From the NCBI RefSeq assembly GCF_004359215.1, contig NC_090613.1:297166-361165 (forward strand): a stretch of 64,000 nt of DNA, in the 5' to 3' direction. This DNA is from Bremia lactucae (lineage: Eukaryota; Oomycota; Peronosporomycetes; Peronosporales; Peronosporaceae). The notes beneath the pieces are model-generated. The model was not told where the DNA came from and searched no databases. It saw nothing but the letters and a program-made list of their open reading frames with translations. The stretch's first letter is position 1. Every line of letters begins with the position of its first letter. Made by a program: the position numbers and the translations under genes. Positions 1 to 10,942 of this stretch are shown piece after piece.

Positions 1-310
1 AAATGAAAACTGTATTAATATAGTTAAGTGTCTCTTAATCTATCTTTGTAAATGCTGACTTAACTTTAATCTAATACTAAACATATAAATGAATTCTTAT
101 CTCTATCTTATCTTGTAACTCTCTTTGATTACTTCTACAGCTGATTAGTCTGCGGAATAAATACACATAATGGCCTATACCTATTTATGGATAAGAATCT
201 AGGATATTACTTTATAAAGTAATATCCTCCAAATATGATCTACCTTTTAGATAATATATTAATTAACAACCTTTAAGTGTTAATTTCATGTAACGATACA
301 CCCCGTTACA
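1..310 (-). repeat. Family-A LTR, partial (runs off the left edge)
   Basis: The sequence matches the family-A LTRs at 28741-29177 and 35869-36307 in the same orientation and ends with the family terminus CCCCGTTACA at 310. Its left part lies outside the window. On its right is the 5' region of the secreted-protein gene rather than element sequence, so this is either the 5' LTR of a minus-strand element lying to the left or a solo LTR. Confidence 0.85.
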
Positions 311-348
311 CTCCATCTAAGAGAAAATTGCCAGTCTCTATTATCCAG

Positions 349-1971
349 ATGTGGCATGGTAATTGCAATATCTTAAGCATGGTGATGCTTGTTGCGCACC
401 GACGTTGGTTCCTTTTCATGTGGTTGCTTGCTCTGGTGCTCTACATCAACACTACCACAGCGACGAATGCAGCAATTCGCGCTGTAGAAAACGTAGACGC
501 TAGTCGTTTTAAGATGCGCACGAATGCTACGATGGATAGAGGCAACAATGACACGGAGTCGAGAGATTTTCATAAACTCGAGACAAATTTAAAAGAGCTC
601 TTGGGGAGGGCTTTTATCCTCATGAAACAAGCAGGAAGAGACACGAATACCGTTAACTTTCTCGATCTCGCCGAGGCCACGGCGCAGCTTTCCCATGAGA
701 CCGCCGACGCTCAAAAAATCATCATGCAGAATACGTACCATAATCTAAAAGCACGCTATGGTGATTTGACGGTGGCATACTTTATCGCTGCAGCTAAATC
801 TAGACATGACATTGCTTCAGAACTTGAGCGCTGCCAGCTAGATGACTGGGCCTCGCAAGGACTCAAGCTACAGCAGGTCTTCTCTCTCTTGAATATAAAT
901 TCGGCGAACGGCAATGCCTTACTTAATCCATTGCTGCTCACGTGCCTCGCTTACGCCAAGAAGATTGAAAGTGTAACTTCGACGGATCTATTTTTTTTTT
1001 ATAACAGTCTAAGAAAGCGGTTCACCGATCTTGCATTCGCCAACATGGTCTCATCTTTAGACATTACTGATCATTCTATACTGAATGAGCTTGCTTTAAA
1101 CATGCGACACATGCTGATGGATGAATTGCGGAACGACGATCCGGTGGATTTATTTCATCGTCTTTTCAAGGAGGTTGACATGGGCAATATTATAAGAAAT
1201 TCGGCTATACTCATCTGGCTCGAGCTCGCATGGTCCCATAATGTTGATCCGTACCAGGTTCTATTGTTGGAATTGATAACTTCAAGAGACGCACATTATG
1301 TAGACATTGCTAAGATTGCAGCGGCGCCATACGAAGGTGAGGGCATTCGTGCCGTAGCTCTTAATCTGGAGATGGCGTTAGCACATCATTGGTACAAAGA
1401 GGACCTCAAGGATGAAGCAGTGTTTGCCATACTTGGACTCGACAAATTGACGGAAACGGATGTGATAAAAAGTCCATTTTGTGAAACGTGGTTTTATTAT
1501 TATTACTTGAAGAACTTCTATTCCTCCGTGGGCAATATTAAAATGCTGAAATCGTACTTCAAAGATGACATATTCGTATTGATTCTGTTTGCTTCAGTGA
1601 AACGAAATGACGATTTAGAGAACGCCGTTTATCCACTAATGGAAGAGGCTCTTATATCGAAAAACATCGATCCAGTTCAGCTATTCCGCATTTTCTGTTT
1701 AGATGAGGCACGTGGCCAGCTTTTTGAGAACTTGTTCTTTAAATTCTGGGCAAAGTATGTAAAGTCGGTTTACCCAGATGTGAATCCGGCCAAAATAATG
1801 GTCAACATTATGGTGAATGCAGGTTATAGTATTAATACTCTCGAGGAAATCATTGGTCGAGTAATCCACGCATCAAGCCGTGAATTGGAAAGCTCGGTCC
1901 CGTTATTGAGAAACGCGGAGTTTGCACCAGATTTGTGGGCGGTGGTATTAGAGGCAAAGCAAAAGCAATAA
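349..1971 (+). CDS. Secreted WY-like helical protein, copy 1 (candidate oomycete effector)
   Basis: Predicted secreted protein of 540 residues in one intronless frame. The open frame extends upstream to a GTG at 277, but that part is LTR sequence. I chose the ATG at 349 because the paralogue at 18288-19958 has the same Met-Trp-His start; ATGs at 379 and 385 are alternatives. A hydrophobic signal segment covers residues about 20-33, followed by NTTTATNA as a plausible cleavage region. No RxLR or EER motif is visible. The rest is alpha-helical with repeated W/L/Y spacing, for example DDWASQGLKLQQVFSLL near residue 167, which resembles WY/LWY modules of Peronosporales effectors; WY proteins lacking RxLR are known in downy mildews. 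Virulence function is inferred only. It is about 60% identical by eye to copy 2. A family-A LTR abuts its 5' side and a solo family-B LTR follows 0.33 kb downstream. Confidence 0.75.
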   Translation: MWHGNCNILSMVMLVAHRRWFLFMWLLALVLYINTTTATNAAIRAVENVDASRFKMRTNATMDRGNNDTESRDFHKLETNLKELLGRAFILMKQAGRDTNTVNFLDLAEATAQLSHETADAQKIIMQNTYHNLKARYGDLTVAYFIAAAKSRHDIASELERCQLDDWASQGLKLQQVFSLLNINSANGNALLNPLLLTCLAYAKKIESVTSTDLFFFYNSLRKRFTDLAFANMVSSLDITDHSILNELALNMRHMLMDELRNDDPVDLFHRLFKEVDMGNIIRNSAILIWLELAWSHNVDPYQVLLLELITSRDAHYVDIAKIAAAPYEGEGIRAVALNLEMALAHHWYKEDLKDEAVFAILGLDKLTETDVIKSPFCETWFYYYYLKNFYSSVGNIKMLKSYFKDDIFVLILFASVKRNDDLENAVYPLMEEALISKNIDPVQLFRIFCLDEARGQLFENLFFKFWAKYVKSVYPDVNPAKIMVNIMVNAGYSINTLEEIIGRVIHASSRELESSVPLLRNAEFAPDLWAVVLEAKQKQ

Positions 1972-2305
1972 ATAAAAATATTGCTTGTTACAATGTCGAA
2001 CGCTAACGAGTTGGCAATTCCGAGATCCAGGATCTCTAGTGTCATTCTATCGAAATGATATGAAGAGTATCGTTTTGATTGGTTCGGTTGAAAATTTGTC
2101 ATTCCAGCATCTAGTGATGTTATCCGAGACGAGATATCCATAATGGTAATAAATATCTTTTACGACATTGATGAACAGGGTTATCGTCAGTAACAGTTTC
2201 AATTTATTATATTTATGCACAGAATTACTTTTGTGTCTGCTCTACATATGTCAGCCTCTCGAGTTAAAGATTTGTAACCGAAATAAAATAGCCCACTGCG
2301 TGGTA
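1972..2305. other. 3' flank of secreted-protein gene 1
   Basis: No gene is seen. The stretch is AT-rich and aligns, with gaps, to the 3' flank of copy 2 (18287 down to 17976), so the duplication that produced the two genes extends well past the stop codons. It ends at the TGGTA target-site copy of the solo LTR. Confidence 0.6.
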
Positions 2306-2719
2306 TGTAACAAGGTGTACCGTTACATAAGTATTATTTCCTATAAAAGGAAATACGCAAATAAATACTAAATTATTATCTTTATTAATTTTTACTTAAA
2401 TTGTTCCAGTTATACCAAATTTGATATCTCGTTTCAAGATACGATTGCGCGGTGCGCAAGGAGGCGCCATAATTAATCAGATAATAAGTTTCGTAGAAGA
2501 TAGACGATCGTTACGTAGGAAACTAATTATATTAATACAGTTTTACTGTTTGCTAACTCTAATTCTTTAAGCTACCTTTAGTAGCTAAAGTCCCTTAGCT
2601 AATTAAAAATCCTTCCTCTGTACCCCTGTGTACGTGAACTTTCGATGCACTGTAATCAGTGCCCCGGTCGTAATCGTTATCATGTTATTACCAGTACTAG
2701 TGAAAGGTGCCCCGTTACA
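2306..2719 (+). mobile_element. Solo family-B LTR with target-site duplication
   Basis: A 414-bp LTR beginning TGTAACAAGG and ending CCCCGTTACA. It is flanked by a perfect 5-bp direct repeat, TGGTA, at 2301-2305 and 2720-2724. It is the reverse complement of the family-B LTRs at 11002-11511 and 52232-52743. The duplication shows that a complete element inserted here and was later reduced to one LTR by LTR-LTR recombination. Confidence 0.85.
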
Positions 2720-2772
2720 TGGTATGTATTTCTTCGGCACTCTAGCATCGTTCGCTTAAATGTCCTTTCTGG

Positions 2773-3150
2773 TGTAACGAGGCTACTTTCAATAGTGATG
2801 GTAATATCTAGTTGACCTTACACTGATTACAGTGTAGGTGAGAGGCCTCGAAATTTCGTACACAAGGGTACAGAGAAAGCTTCCTTTGAAGCTAAATGTA
2901 CTTAGCTTTAAGAATTTGACTGAGGCTATAATTAGGGAAAATGTAAAACTGTATTAATATATTTAGTTTCCTACGTAACGACCTTCTATCTCCTACTGAA
3001 CTTATAATATTAACAACTAACTAAGTATGGCGCCTCGTTGCGCGCCGCACAATCATGTCTCACAACGATTGGCGGTGTTGATTTCATCTTCAATCAACCA
3101 ATCAATAAAATAGTGTCTTATTGCATCAAGATTACCTGATTTTATAATAT
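2773..3150 (-). repeat. Family-B 3' LTR of B1, truncated
   Basis: It starts TGTAACGAGGC and matches 11002 onward and 52232 onward. Similarity stops near 3150, so the last third of the LTR and the first part of the aORF have been lost. It lies head-to-head with the solo LTR at 2306-2719, forming a large inverted repeat with a 53-bp spacer. Confidence 0.75.
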
Positions 3151-3199
3151 TATATGTGCGAAAGTACGAAAAACTTACGTCCCTTGTCCCTTACGCAAC

Positions 3200-4845
3200 C
3201 CGTGCAAAGCTCGAAGGAGAATCAATTCCGACCTAATGGAACCGTCTACTGTGGGGATTCGTCACCTCCTACTACCATTGGAGGTGTCTGGAATATGCCA
3301 TCTGTTGATGCCACTGCAGATGACGGTGACAAGTCACCTGCTAGACCAATTGTAGATGACTGGTCCAAGTCACCGTCATTGCTTGACTCAGTGGCTACAG
3401 TGAAGGCCGTCGGATCACCCGTGGCTAGTCCGTTAAACCTTTGGGCTCTAACGTGACTATTAAAGAGGCGATGACTAGGTTGTTGGATTCGTCGGACCTC
3501 TTTGGTGAGGAGTCATCTGATGATGACTCCATGGGCGACGATAACTCTGGTGACGTTAATATGCTTCACCAGGAGCAATGTGATCGTGCAGAGAAGAATG
3601 CTGCTAATGGTGCTAGTTTTTATCACCAGGAAAGAGTGATTCTAAGGATCGCTCCAGGAGCCATGTTAGCGTTAGCGTTAACAAGAGTCAACAGGAGAGG
3701 GGTCGCAATACGCTGCGACTCTCTCCTGCAAAGAAGCCCTGGTTGCCCTCTAAGGATGACCTAGCTCATTGGTTTGGTATGAGCAACGATCGATTCCATT
3801 ATCCGTTGCCGTTGTTCGACCCATTCAGGCTTCACAAGCCTGGTAAGGATGAAGCGGAATTCATCATCGATGCCTTTTCCGGCATCGGTGGTACACTTGT
3901 AAGCGGGCAAAGGATGTTACACCTTTGTTCCAAGCTTCGACAGCATTTGTACAGAATCTGCAAAACATAGGCTGCGAGCCTTGCTTGACAAACTGGATGT
4001 TTTCCGGGATTGGTTCGAAAAACGGACCGTAGTCGGTGCACGCTATAAGTTGCACCGTTTGCGTTGCCTCTCGTGGGGAGAATCATGCCCATGCTGTTTT
4101 AAGGGAGCAGGTCATGCCCCTTAAAAAAGCATTTTCCCTTAAAGACCCTCATTGGAAGATGCTCATCTCTTACGAAATGCGCGTAGGAATTGATTATACC
4201 CAATCCTTTCACGAGCGCGGGAAGCGCTCGTTCTCTGTAGACCCTCTGTCAAGGAGGATGGGTCTCGTCGTACTGTTAATCGAGACCCGGAACGTCCATA
4301 ATCAGTTGGGAACGAGGTTCCCAACTATAACGCGAGAATGGATACCCTCGTGAACGAACGAGATTTCTCGCTCGAACCCCTTTACCTCACGGTAATTTGA
4401 GAGGTGTTCAGCAAAAAAACGCTTTCCACCACTCGAATCCTTCACTGTATGTGGAGGGGGAGTAAAAATCGGGCTCGCCTCGGTTGACGAATCCGATTCA
4501 ACATCGTGATTTGAATCGCACCATTAACCGTCGCCGCGATTTAGCGGTGACAGTTGATAATGATTCTCGTCATAAGTTAAGATATTATGCGCAGGTTGCG
4601 ATTGATCAACTAGCGAACGAAAGGAAACATCAGTCCCTTTAAAACGAGCTGGTGACAGATCCTCAGAAGATACTTCTTTGGAGGAAATAGTGGATCGACT
4701 GGTTCATGAGAATTAGACTCTGTCCCGAGACCATAAGGCTTCTGCTCAGGGCCATCAGGCTTTGGCGGATGCTCTAGACCGTTCCGGTGTAATCCAGAAT
4801 CGGAAGATGCCTCGTACAGGCGGAGACACCCAACATAAAACGTAG
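3200..4845 (+). pseudogene. Antisense gene (aORF) of element B1, degenerate
   Basis: Decayed plus-strand copy of the unrecognised aORF, opposite to pol. The N-terminal part starting MATNKSV in B2 and B3 is missing. Recognisable are a Ser/Asp-rich acidic linker (3441-3560), the core with FEKRTVVGARYKLHRL near 4014-4062 followed by a Cys-containing CLSWGESCPCC stretch, and a C-terminal helical part ending in a basic RNRK-type tail near 4795-4845. Several frameshifts separate the blocks. The last 0.6 kb lies opposite the pol C-terminus and chromodomain. Coding status rests on conservation with the other copies, not on this one. Confidence 0.6.
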
Positions 4846-6026
4846 GATGCGTACGCATCCTACGAGGCAGCTCGATCGTGTACGCATTGCTTTGGCGAAG
4901 TAGTGCACGAAATGAACCGATATACCTGGCAGTAATTTATTACTGCCTACATTCGTCACTATATGTTTTGGTAGGTTTACCGTAGCCAGTGACTAGGTCG
5001 TTATGATTAAATGAAAGGATGTTTGCTCTTCCATTTTTGTCAGAGTTTCGTTCTATCCACCGCATCAGCGATAAAATTCTGCACGAAAAGGACCACTGCT
5101 TCTCTAGCCAACAAAAAATCACCTGTGAATCAATTTTATTTTTATTTTTAGTGCGACCGGTTCGCACTGCGGAAATGTTAATCTCCTCCTCTTATCAAAG
5201 CATTATTGTTCTTACTGAGTTTGTTCACTTCAATGTTGGTATCCTTCGCATTGACCGTAGGGTCTATGGGTGATGAATAAGAGCTAGAAAGTTCTTGGCT
5301 CGAGCGAGTCCCCCCCCGAATAAAACTCACTTTTAAACAAGTTAAGTATACGTGGATGGCGTAAGCCGTTCACGTAAAACGGTGTATTCTTCGTAGAAGC
5401 ATGCACTGGATTGTTGATGGCAAATTCTACCATCGGCAAGACTCGCTCCAACTCGTAAAGTGGACGCATCCGCGAAGTATCTCTGCGACGATACAGTTTG
5501 CCCGCTCGGTCTGGCCATTTGTTTCAGGATGGTCGGAAGTTGACATTTTAAACTGTGTTTTAAGTGATTTAAACACAGCCGAAATTGCGCCGTGAAACTA
5601 GGGTTTCGATTGTGACCAGTTCACAGGGTGATCCATCGAGTCAAATTATCGTGTCAACAATGACACGAGCACAGCCTGTGGCTGCGGTCGACTCCGGGAC
5701 TGCAGCAAGATGTAAAGTTTATAAAACGATCAATAAAACAATATTATCATTGCTCTTATGTTCGTCGTCGGGAAATCCGAAGACGGAGTCCATCAAGACA
5801 GACTGCCAACACTCTACCGGAACAGGCAGAGGATATAACGGAGCACGGATGAAGCAATGGGCTTCATCCGTTGACAAATTTTGCTAGCACGTGTGTATTT
5901 GCGACGAACTCATATTGGCGTGGCCAGTAGAAGGCGAGACTTATCGTGAAATAAGTCTTCTCACGTCCACGATGACCACTTATTGGTGTATCGTGGCACT
6001 TCTACATGATGCGGAAATGCAAATTA
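4240..6026 (-). pseudogene. Integrase and chromodomain of B1, degenerate
   Basis: In the minus direction: a decayed zinc-binding integrase N-terminus (about 5880-6020), a decayed catalytic core, the integrase tail with NNPVHASTKNTPFYVNGLRH (5284-5469), a linker (4860-5230), a piece reading HPTFYVGCLRLYEASSDSGL (4610-4858), and a chromodomain remnant near 4270-4390 with RSRGYPFSRYSWEPRSQL. The product would insert element cDNA, with the chromodomain binding modified histone tails. The reading frame is broken many times. It overlaps the aORF on the other strand. Confidence 0.65.
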
Positions 6027-6840
6027 TTATGGGTGGGGATGACGACACGAGGTGTGTCGCCAACAAAGGCTGTTTAACCCATTGCATGTTGTGTATCGAT
6101 CTGTTGAGGATCTTAATAATTTCGACAATCCTTTTAAGGATTGTTGGGATGGATTCCTAAGGTAGTCCATCATTCCTTCAAGAGCCTTATCTTCTTGATA
6201 AGCTTCTTGATAAGCTTCTTGATAAGCTTCTTGATAAGCTTCTTGATAAGCTTCTTGATAAGCTTCTTGGTAAGCTTCTTGATAAGCTCTTCTAACGTCG
6301 TCGGGTAATGTTGATGGTCGAACACTTATTGTTGCGACAGTTGCCTTATGTTCACTGTTCATTTGCGCAGCCGGCTCAAGATCGGGCCGGCGCAAAAGGT
6401 TATCAGCGACCACGATAAGTTGTCCTGGAATATACTTTAGAAAAGTTACTTCGAAAAAGTTATACTCCGCGAAGAAAGTCAACCATCTCGCCATTCTTTG
6501 CGAGAGGTGTGGACTTTTTACGGCCGTGCGTAAAGACCCATGGTCCGTGTATACAATAAACGGTCTATCTCCCAAGAGATAGACCCCAAACTTAGCCAAT
6601 GCGTATTTCACGGCAAGCAGTTCATTGTCATGCACTGGATAGCTGCGTTCAGTTGGTTAAAGCTGACGCAATTGATACCAGACGACACACTCTGCGCCGT
6701 CTGTGTCATATTGCATTAACGCACAGCCGATTGCAAATGCTGGCGTTACGGATCACATGAAAAGGTCGATCTTGGTCCGCAATCGCCCGGATTGGCGGTT
6801 GCATCAAGCTTTGCTAGATAACCTCAAAGGAGCGCTGACA
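6027..6840 (-). pseudogene. RNase H region of B1 pol, with AYQE repeat insertion
   Basis: One 202-codon open stretch contains the RNase H block KYALAKFGVYLLGDRPFIVY and the tether residues before integrase. The family-typical end of the domain is followed by a tandem run of Ala-Tyr-Gln-Glu encoded by a 12-bp repeat (6191-6290), absent from the family-A copies here. RNase H would remove genomic RNA during reverse transcription. Upstream parts (6640-6840) are shifted out of frame. Confidence 0.7.
6191..6290 (-). repeat. 12-bp coding minisatellite (AYQE repeat)
   Basis: About eight direct copies of the 12-bp unit TTGATAAGCTTC on the plus strand, nearly identical to each other. Read on the minus strand in the pol frame each unit gives Ala-Tyr-Gln-Glu. 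The unit includes a HindIII-like AAGCTT palindrome. The low divergence between units contrasts with the decay of the surrounding element. Confidence 0.9.
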
Positions 6841-6844
6841 ATCA

Positions 6845-7960
6845 GTGCTCCCTGACCACTTTACATTTTTTCTTAACAAAAAGAAGAAAGATATACTTTC
6901 ACTTCTGCATAATTGCGCGAGTTCTTGTGCAGGTACGTCGCTAAGCCGAGTAATTTTCGAAGTCCCCATACATCGACTGGCACAGGCTAATCGTTGGTCG
7001 CCTTTGATTTATTCCGGATCCGGGCGTACACCGTGTTTACCCACGATGCTTCCAAGAAGTTGTATTTCGCTTGCAGCGAATATACACTTCTTGAGATATG
7101 GATACAGCTTGTGCTACGCATAAGTGTAAGAAGACATTATCAAAATAACTCGATGCGGAATCCCGCACCGATCTCAACATTGGTTACATATTCAATAAAA
7201 GTCGCACGGGCATTATTAAATCCCTGTGGCATGACTAGCCACTCCCATAGCATACCGCTTGGGGTACTTACTGCTATAAGCGGGATATACTGTTCACGCA
7301 TGAGGATCTGATAGAATCCATCTATCAGATCCATTGGCGAAAGATACTACTCTTTGACATACTATTAATAATTACGTCTTTTCGTGGTATCGGTGTTTAA
7401 GCGGGTACGGTTGCAGCATTCAATTAATTGAACGCATGCACAATCGCCACCCTCCTGATGCTTAACGCACAGAGAAGGTTGGAAAGCTGTGTGGATAGAT
7501 TGACTCCCTCGCATGGCCCGCTGGCAAGCGATCGCCAAAGAATTTTCGATCGCTAATACTTGTTCACGAGGCAATGGCCATTAATTGCTTCATGACACAG
7601 TAATTCGAATTTGGAATTAGGTCGATTTCGTGTTGAGTGCTTTTATCCTTAGGCAACTCGCACGGTACTGATTTAGAAAACATCATTATAATAATTAAAT
7701 TCTTATATGAACGGTTTTTCTTTAAAGACTCCCAGGATTGGGAGTTAAAACGTTCCGACCGAGTCTTCTCTTCGAGGACACTTTCGTCCATCGATTAGCT
7801 GATAAGAACCCGGTCGTCTTAGAAAATACTATTGCCGACCGAATATCGTCCACGTGGCTGTCATCTGTGACAAGTAAGCAAATCTGCTTTAATTTGCCAC
7901 GACGGAGATCACGCAAGAACCGTCCCGGTTCAAGCGTTAGCAATCGAGTCATCTCCGAAG
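6845..7960 (-). pseudogene. Reverse transcriptase region of B1, degenerate
   Basis: Blocks of the family RT are recognisable: the pre-RT linker with MDESVLEEKTRSERFNSQSW (7564-7791), MPREQVLAIENSLAI (7365-7574) and MDLIDGFYQILMREQYIPLI (7140-7334). The active-site box is damaged: the expected YFDD reads YFDN near 7140 and the sequence after it has lost roughly 80 bp compared with A3. Not functional. Confidence 0.65.
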
Positions 7961-8071
7961 GTGACTTCGGAGGCGCTATTAGATTAAGTGTATAAGCGCC
8001 TCCACTTGTACCATTGTTTACTAGACATTAAACATCTCAGTCTCCTCTTTAGAACTTATTTTCAAAGGTAC

Positions 8072-8524
8072 CTAGGTACCTTTGACCACAGGTTTCTGGG
8101 GACTGATTCCCGCAAATTTCTGGGCACTTATTCCTTTAAGATTTATTTGTAGAGTGTCCTCACCAACTGCCTCTAGCTGTGGTTGCGCGTTCACAGCGAG
8201 ATTTTCTTCTATCGACTCTCCAATCGATCTAGGACTTTCCCACTGCCTCTTATAGACAGGCATTTCAAACTTCTTTGGATGTTGCTTTCCAAGCAAGCAT
8301 CCTTGTTTCGTACCACTCAACTTTATCGAGTGGTCGAACTTCGACGCTGTCTGTGCTTGTGCACAGCCGTCGGGATCTAACTCCACAGTGTGATGGGTAT
8401 TCATACTGAGATCTTGTGCAGTCATGCTACCGACCGACCCATAAGTGAGGCCATCGCACTCACTCGTAGGACATACGCTTGTGGACGCTCCAAGACATTC
8501 ATCATTTGGACATCTGATAAATAA
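8072..8524 (-). pseudogene. Protease-RT linker of B1 pol
   Basis: The minus frame encodes the hydrophilic linker that separates protease and RT in families A and B, with the TSECDGLTYGS-type motif shared with A1, A2 and A5. Its function is unknown. The right part runs into the patchwork region. Confidence 0.55.
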
Positions 8525-9182
8525 GTGTACGGGGGCGTAAAGATTTGGACAATGCCGCGACCGGTAAATTTGACTCGAGCTGCGAGTCGGGCCCGACTTT
8601 TTCCGGGTTTGATTCCCGGTGAGGCCCGCTCTATGGCACGCATCGGAAGCGCTTTGCTTCTGCGGTCGACATGTGGATCTTGCTACTAGCAGCTCGAACA
8701 CATGTCGCCAAAATCCAGACTGGGTAAATGTGAGCGTTCAATAGACTTTGGGCCAACGATGGAATTATTAAGGGGCGCCTTCGTCTGCGGTTCGTGCAAC
8801 CGCGGGTGACGCTGATTTGAAACCTGGCACCAAGTATTGTGTGAGAACGGCAAAAGGTGGCTATGGCCATTTCCAAACTGGGAGGCGCCGATCGCGGCAT
8901 TGTCCAGAAATTAACGCTCCCGTATACTCCTGAACTCAACGGTCTTACGGATGGTCCCGTAAAGACCCATCTTTTCCGCTTGGAACCTGATACGCTTGAA
9001 TTTAAGTGCGTCACCCGCGGCTGCATGAACCGCAGCCGAAGGCGCAGCCGAATTTCCTCGAGTTATATGCTTGATTATGCTCGACATGACCACTGCCGCA
9101 ACTTTTGCAGCGCTGGACGCGCGCAAAGAGAGATAGACAGATAAGATCATGCGAGGCTCAACGCTTTGTGGATGAGCGATTA
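8525..9182. other. Patchwork of short retrotransposon fragments
   Basis: Short blocks match different places: 8525-8562 and 8889-8927 are inverted copies of each other; 8772-8812 and 9007-9045 are an inverted pair matching the aORF N-terminus (27610-27655); 8813-8844 matches family-C RT (46591-46622) with one mismatch; 8938-8998 matches family-A gag in antisense; 9109-9146 matches a family-A LTR; 9155-9178 matches family C near 49125. No coding function is inferred. Confidence 0.75.
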
Positions 9183-9282
9183 TGACTACACAAGAGCTGT
9201 TTGACTTTGTCTTTGCGCATCGCCGTCAAAAGTTCCGACTTGTCTCAGCTATGCACGAGCTTTAAAAAACTCTGATATAGGT

Positions 9283-9700
9283 TTAAAATTGCACGTTTGC
9301 ATGCAAGGTCACATAGAAGAGACCGGCATCGTCACGGCTTGATGCTGCCAATTTATACATGGCTCGTACAAAAATTTCTGAGCCATGGTAATCCAAGATT
9401 GACATCAAATTTGGTATCCAAATCCAGTACGATGAAATTATCATTATACTGTTTACCTTGAACGTGAATTGGATACCACTACACGTCTCTTGCTGTCTAG
9501 ATGCGCCTGTTGCTAGGCGCACTGTCATCCTTGTTAGAGGGATATCGCGCTCGACGAGCTTGAGCCTGCGATCTTCTAGCTATTGGCGTCGATAAATTGT
9601 TTGACGCCCCGCAATCGACTAAGACTTTAGTGTCAATTTCTTTGCCACTATAATTTTCATGATGATGAGTTTAACCTCAGCCCCTGGGGCAGTTACACAA
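9283..9700 (-). pseudogene. Protease region of B1, degenerate
   Basis: The minus frame has MTVRLATGAS followed by ILDYHGSEIF and MYKLAASSRDDA, which correspond to the end of the retropepsin-like domain and the following segment in A2 and A5. The catalytic Asp-Cys-Gly-Ala box lies upstream in a frameshifted part near 9600. Inactive. Confidence 0.5.
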
Positions 9701-9869
9701 AATGTTTGTGTGTGGGGAGCAACTTTCATTAAAAGGTCTGCCTATTCTTTTGACATTGCTAAATCAGTAGGTCGCTCCGCACCTAATAAACCGGCCGTTA
9801 TTTTAACGATCCGTATCACCGTTGCGATTTCGCAACAGCGTCGGATCCGCTTTCTCCGCTGTTTCTAGC

Positions 9870-10942
9870 GAGAGGTCGGCCTTTTCGCTCAATGCTTTTA
9901 GGCACTAGCCGTGGAACACTACACTTAAATGCGTAGTAGCCAATTTTGAAACGAATTTCATTTTTGTAATCGTTTGAAACTTGAAGAGCGATGTTTCTCG
10001 CTCTCTACATACGAGAGAGCCATGGGATCTCGACTCCATCTTCTTGTCGTATCGGTGGACGATATTGCCCCGAGTGGACGAAAGCCTTTTCCAGGCTGAA
10101 GTCGTCTTGTTTCGCTACAGAGATCACTTGGTCAAGCGTCTCTAATTCGAGCCGGAACAGGTTAGTATTGACAGGACCGTTTGTGAGTCCCTTGATGAAC
10201 ACAATAACTTGTGTGTGCAGGAATCGGATGATTCTTGATACAACTGACCAGATATTGTGTATGTTTGGCATAAGCGTGAAGGTCACGCTTGCCCTGCTTA
10301 AAATCCAGGAGCTCGGCTCGAGCCCTGAATCTGACACGCGGCAGCTCAAATGTTTGCCTGAGCCGGGTCTTGACCTCATACGACCTAAAAGCTAATGGGT
10401 TTTGAAGCTTGAGCCCCAAGGCCCAAGATTTGACACGTCCGGCTAAGTTGGACATGCCAAATTACCCGTTCGTCTCATCATCACTGATACGACGAGCTTT
10501 TATGATGTCGTCTAATTCGACGTACCATCTTAGAATGGAGTCGCCTTCGACTGCCGTAAACTTTGAGATTTCGATCTTTCAGCTTTCGGGTCGACGCGGA
10601 AGCGTCAGCCCATTAGCAGCATGTAAATGCTGCTAACGCAACAGCTCCACTTGTTGAGCACCCTGTTTTTTCTACACGCGGAGGTGTTTTGAGAGCCTTG
10701 CTGGTGAAGCAAGGCTACTTTCTTTCGGACCCCGTCGAGTTTGCGCTGTATGAAATCGGGCTATGGGCATGCTGCTCATTATTCTTAGAGTGAGTAGCAT
10801 GGCGCCAACGGCTGGCCGCTACGATCGAACTCATTCGTTCGATCGCTCTCCATTTAGGGTCACTCAAATGGGTAAACCCTTCACGCGTTGCTTGATAGCC
10901 TGCTTGAGGCGCTGTAAAGCCCCCTTCCTTTTCATCCAACAT
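9870..10942 (-). pseudogene. Gag of B1, degenerate
   Basis: Minus-strand gag fragments. The N-terminal part at 10715-10942 contains KWRAIERMSS. The retrotransposon-gag core (10162-10455 and 10005-10379) has NLAGRVKSWALGLKLQNP and RVRFRARAELLDFKQGKRD. The zinc knuckle near 9880-9950 is damaged. Gag would form the virus-like particle. Two overlapping frames show frameshifts. Confidence 0.7.

Noticed and set aside
277..348. 5' extension of secreted-protein gene 1 to position 277
   Set aside because: It starts with GTG and its first codons are family-A LTR sequence; the paralogue supports the ATG at 349.
349..1971. Classical RxLR-EER effector
   Set aside because: No RxLR or EER motif is visible after the signal segment in either copy; only WY-like helical modules.
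6191..6290. CRISPR-like array
   Set aside because: Twelve-base direct repeats without spacers, inside a retrotransposon coding frame.
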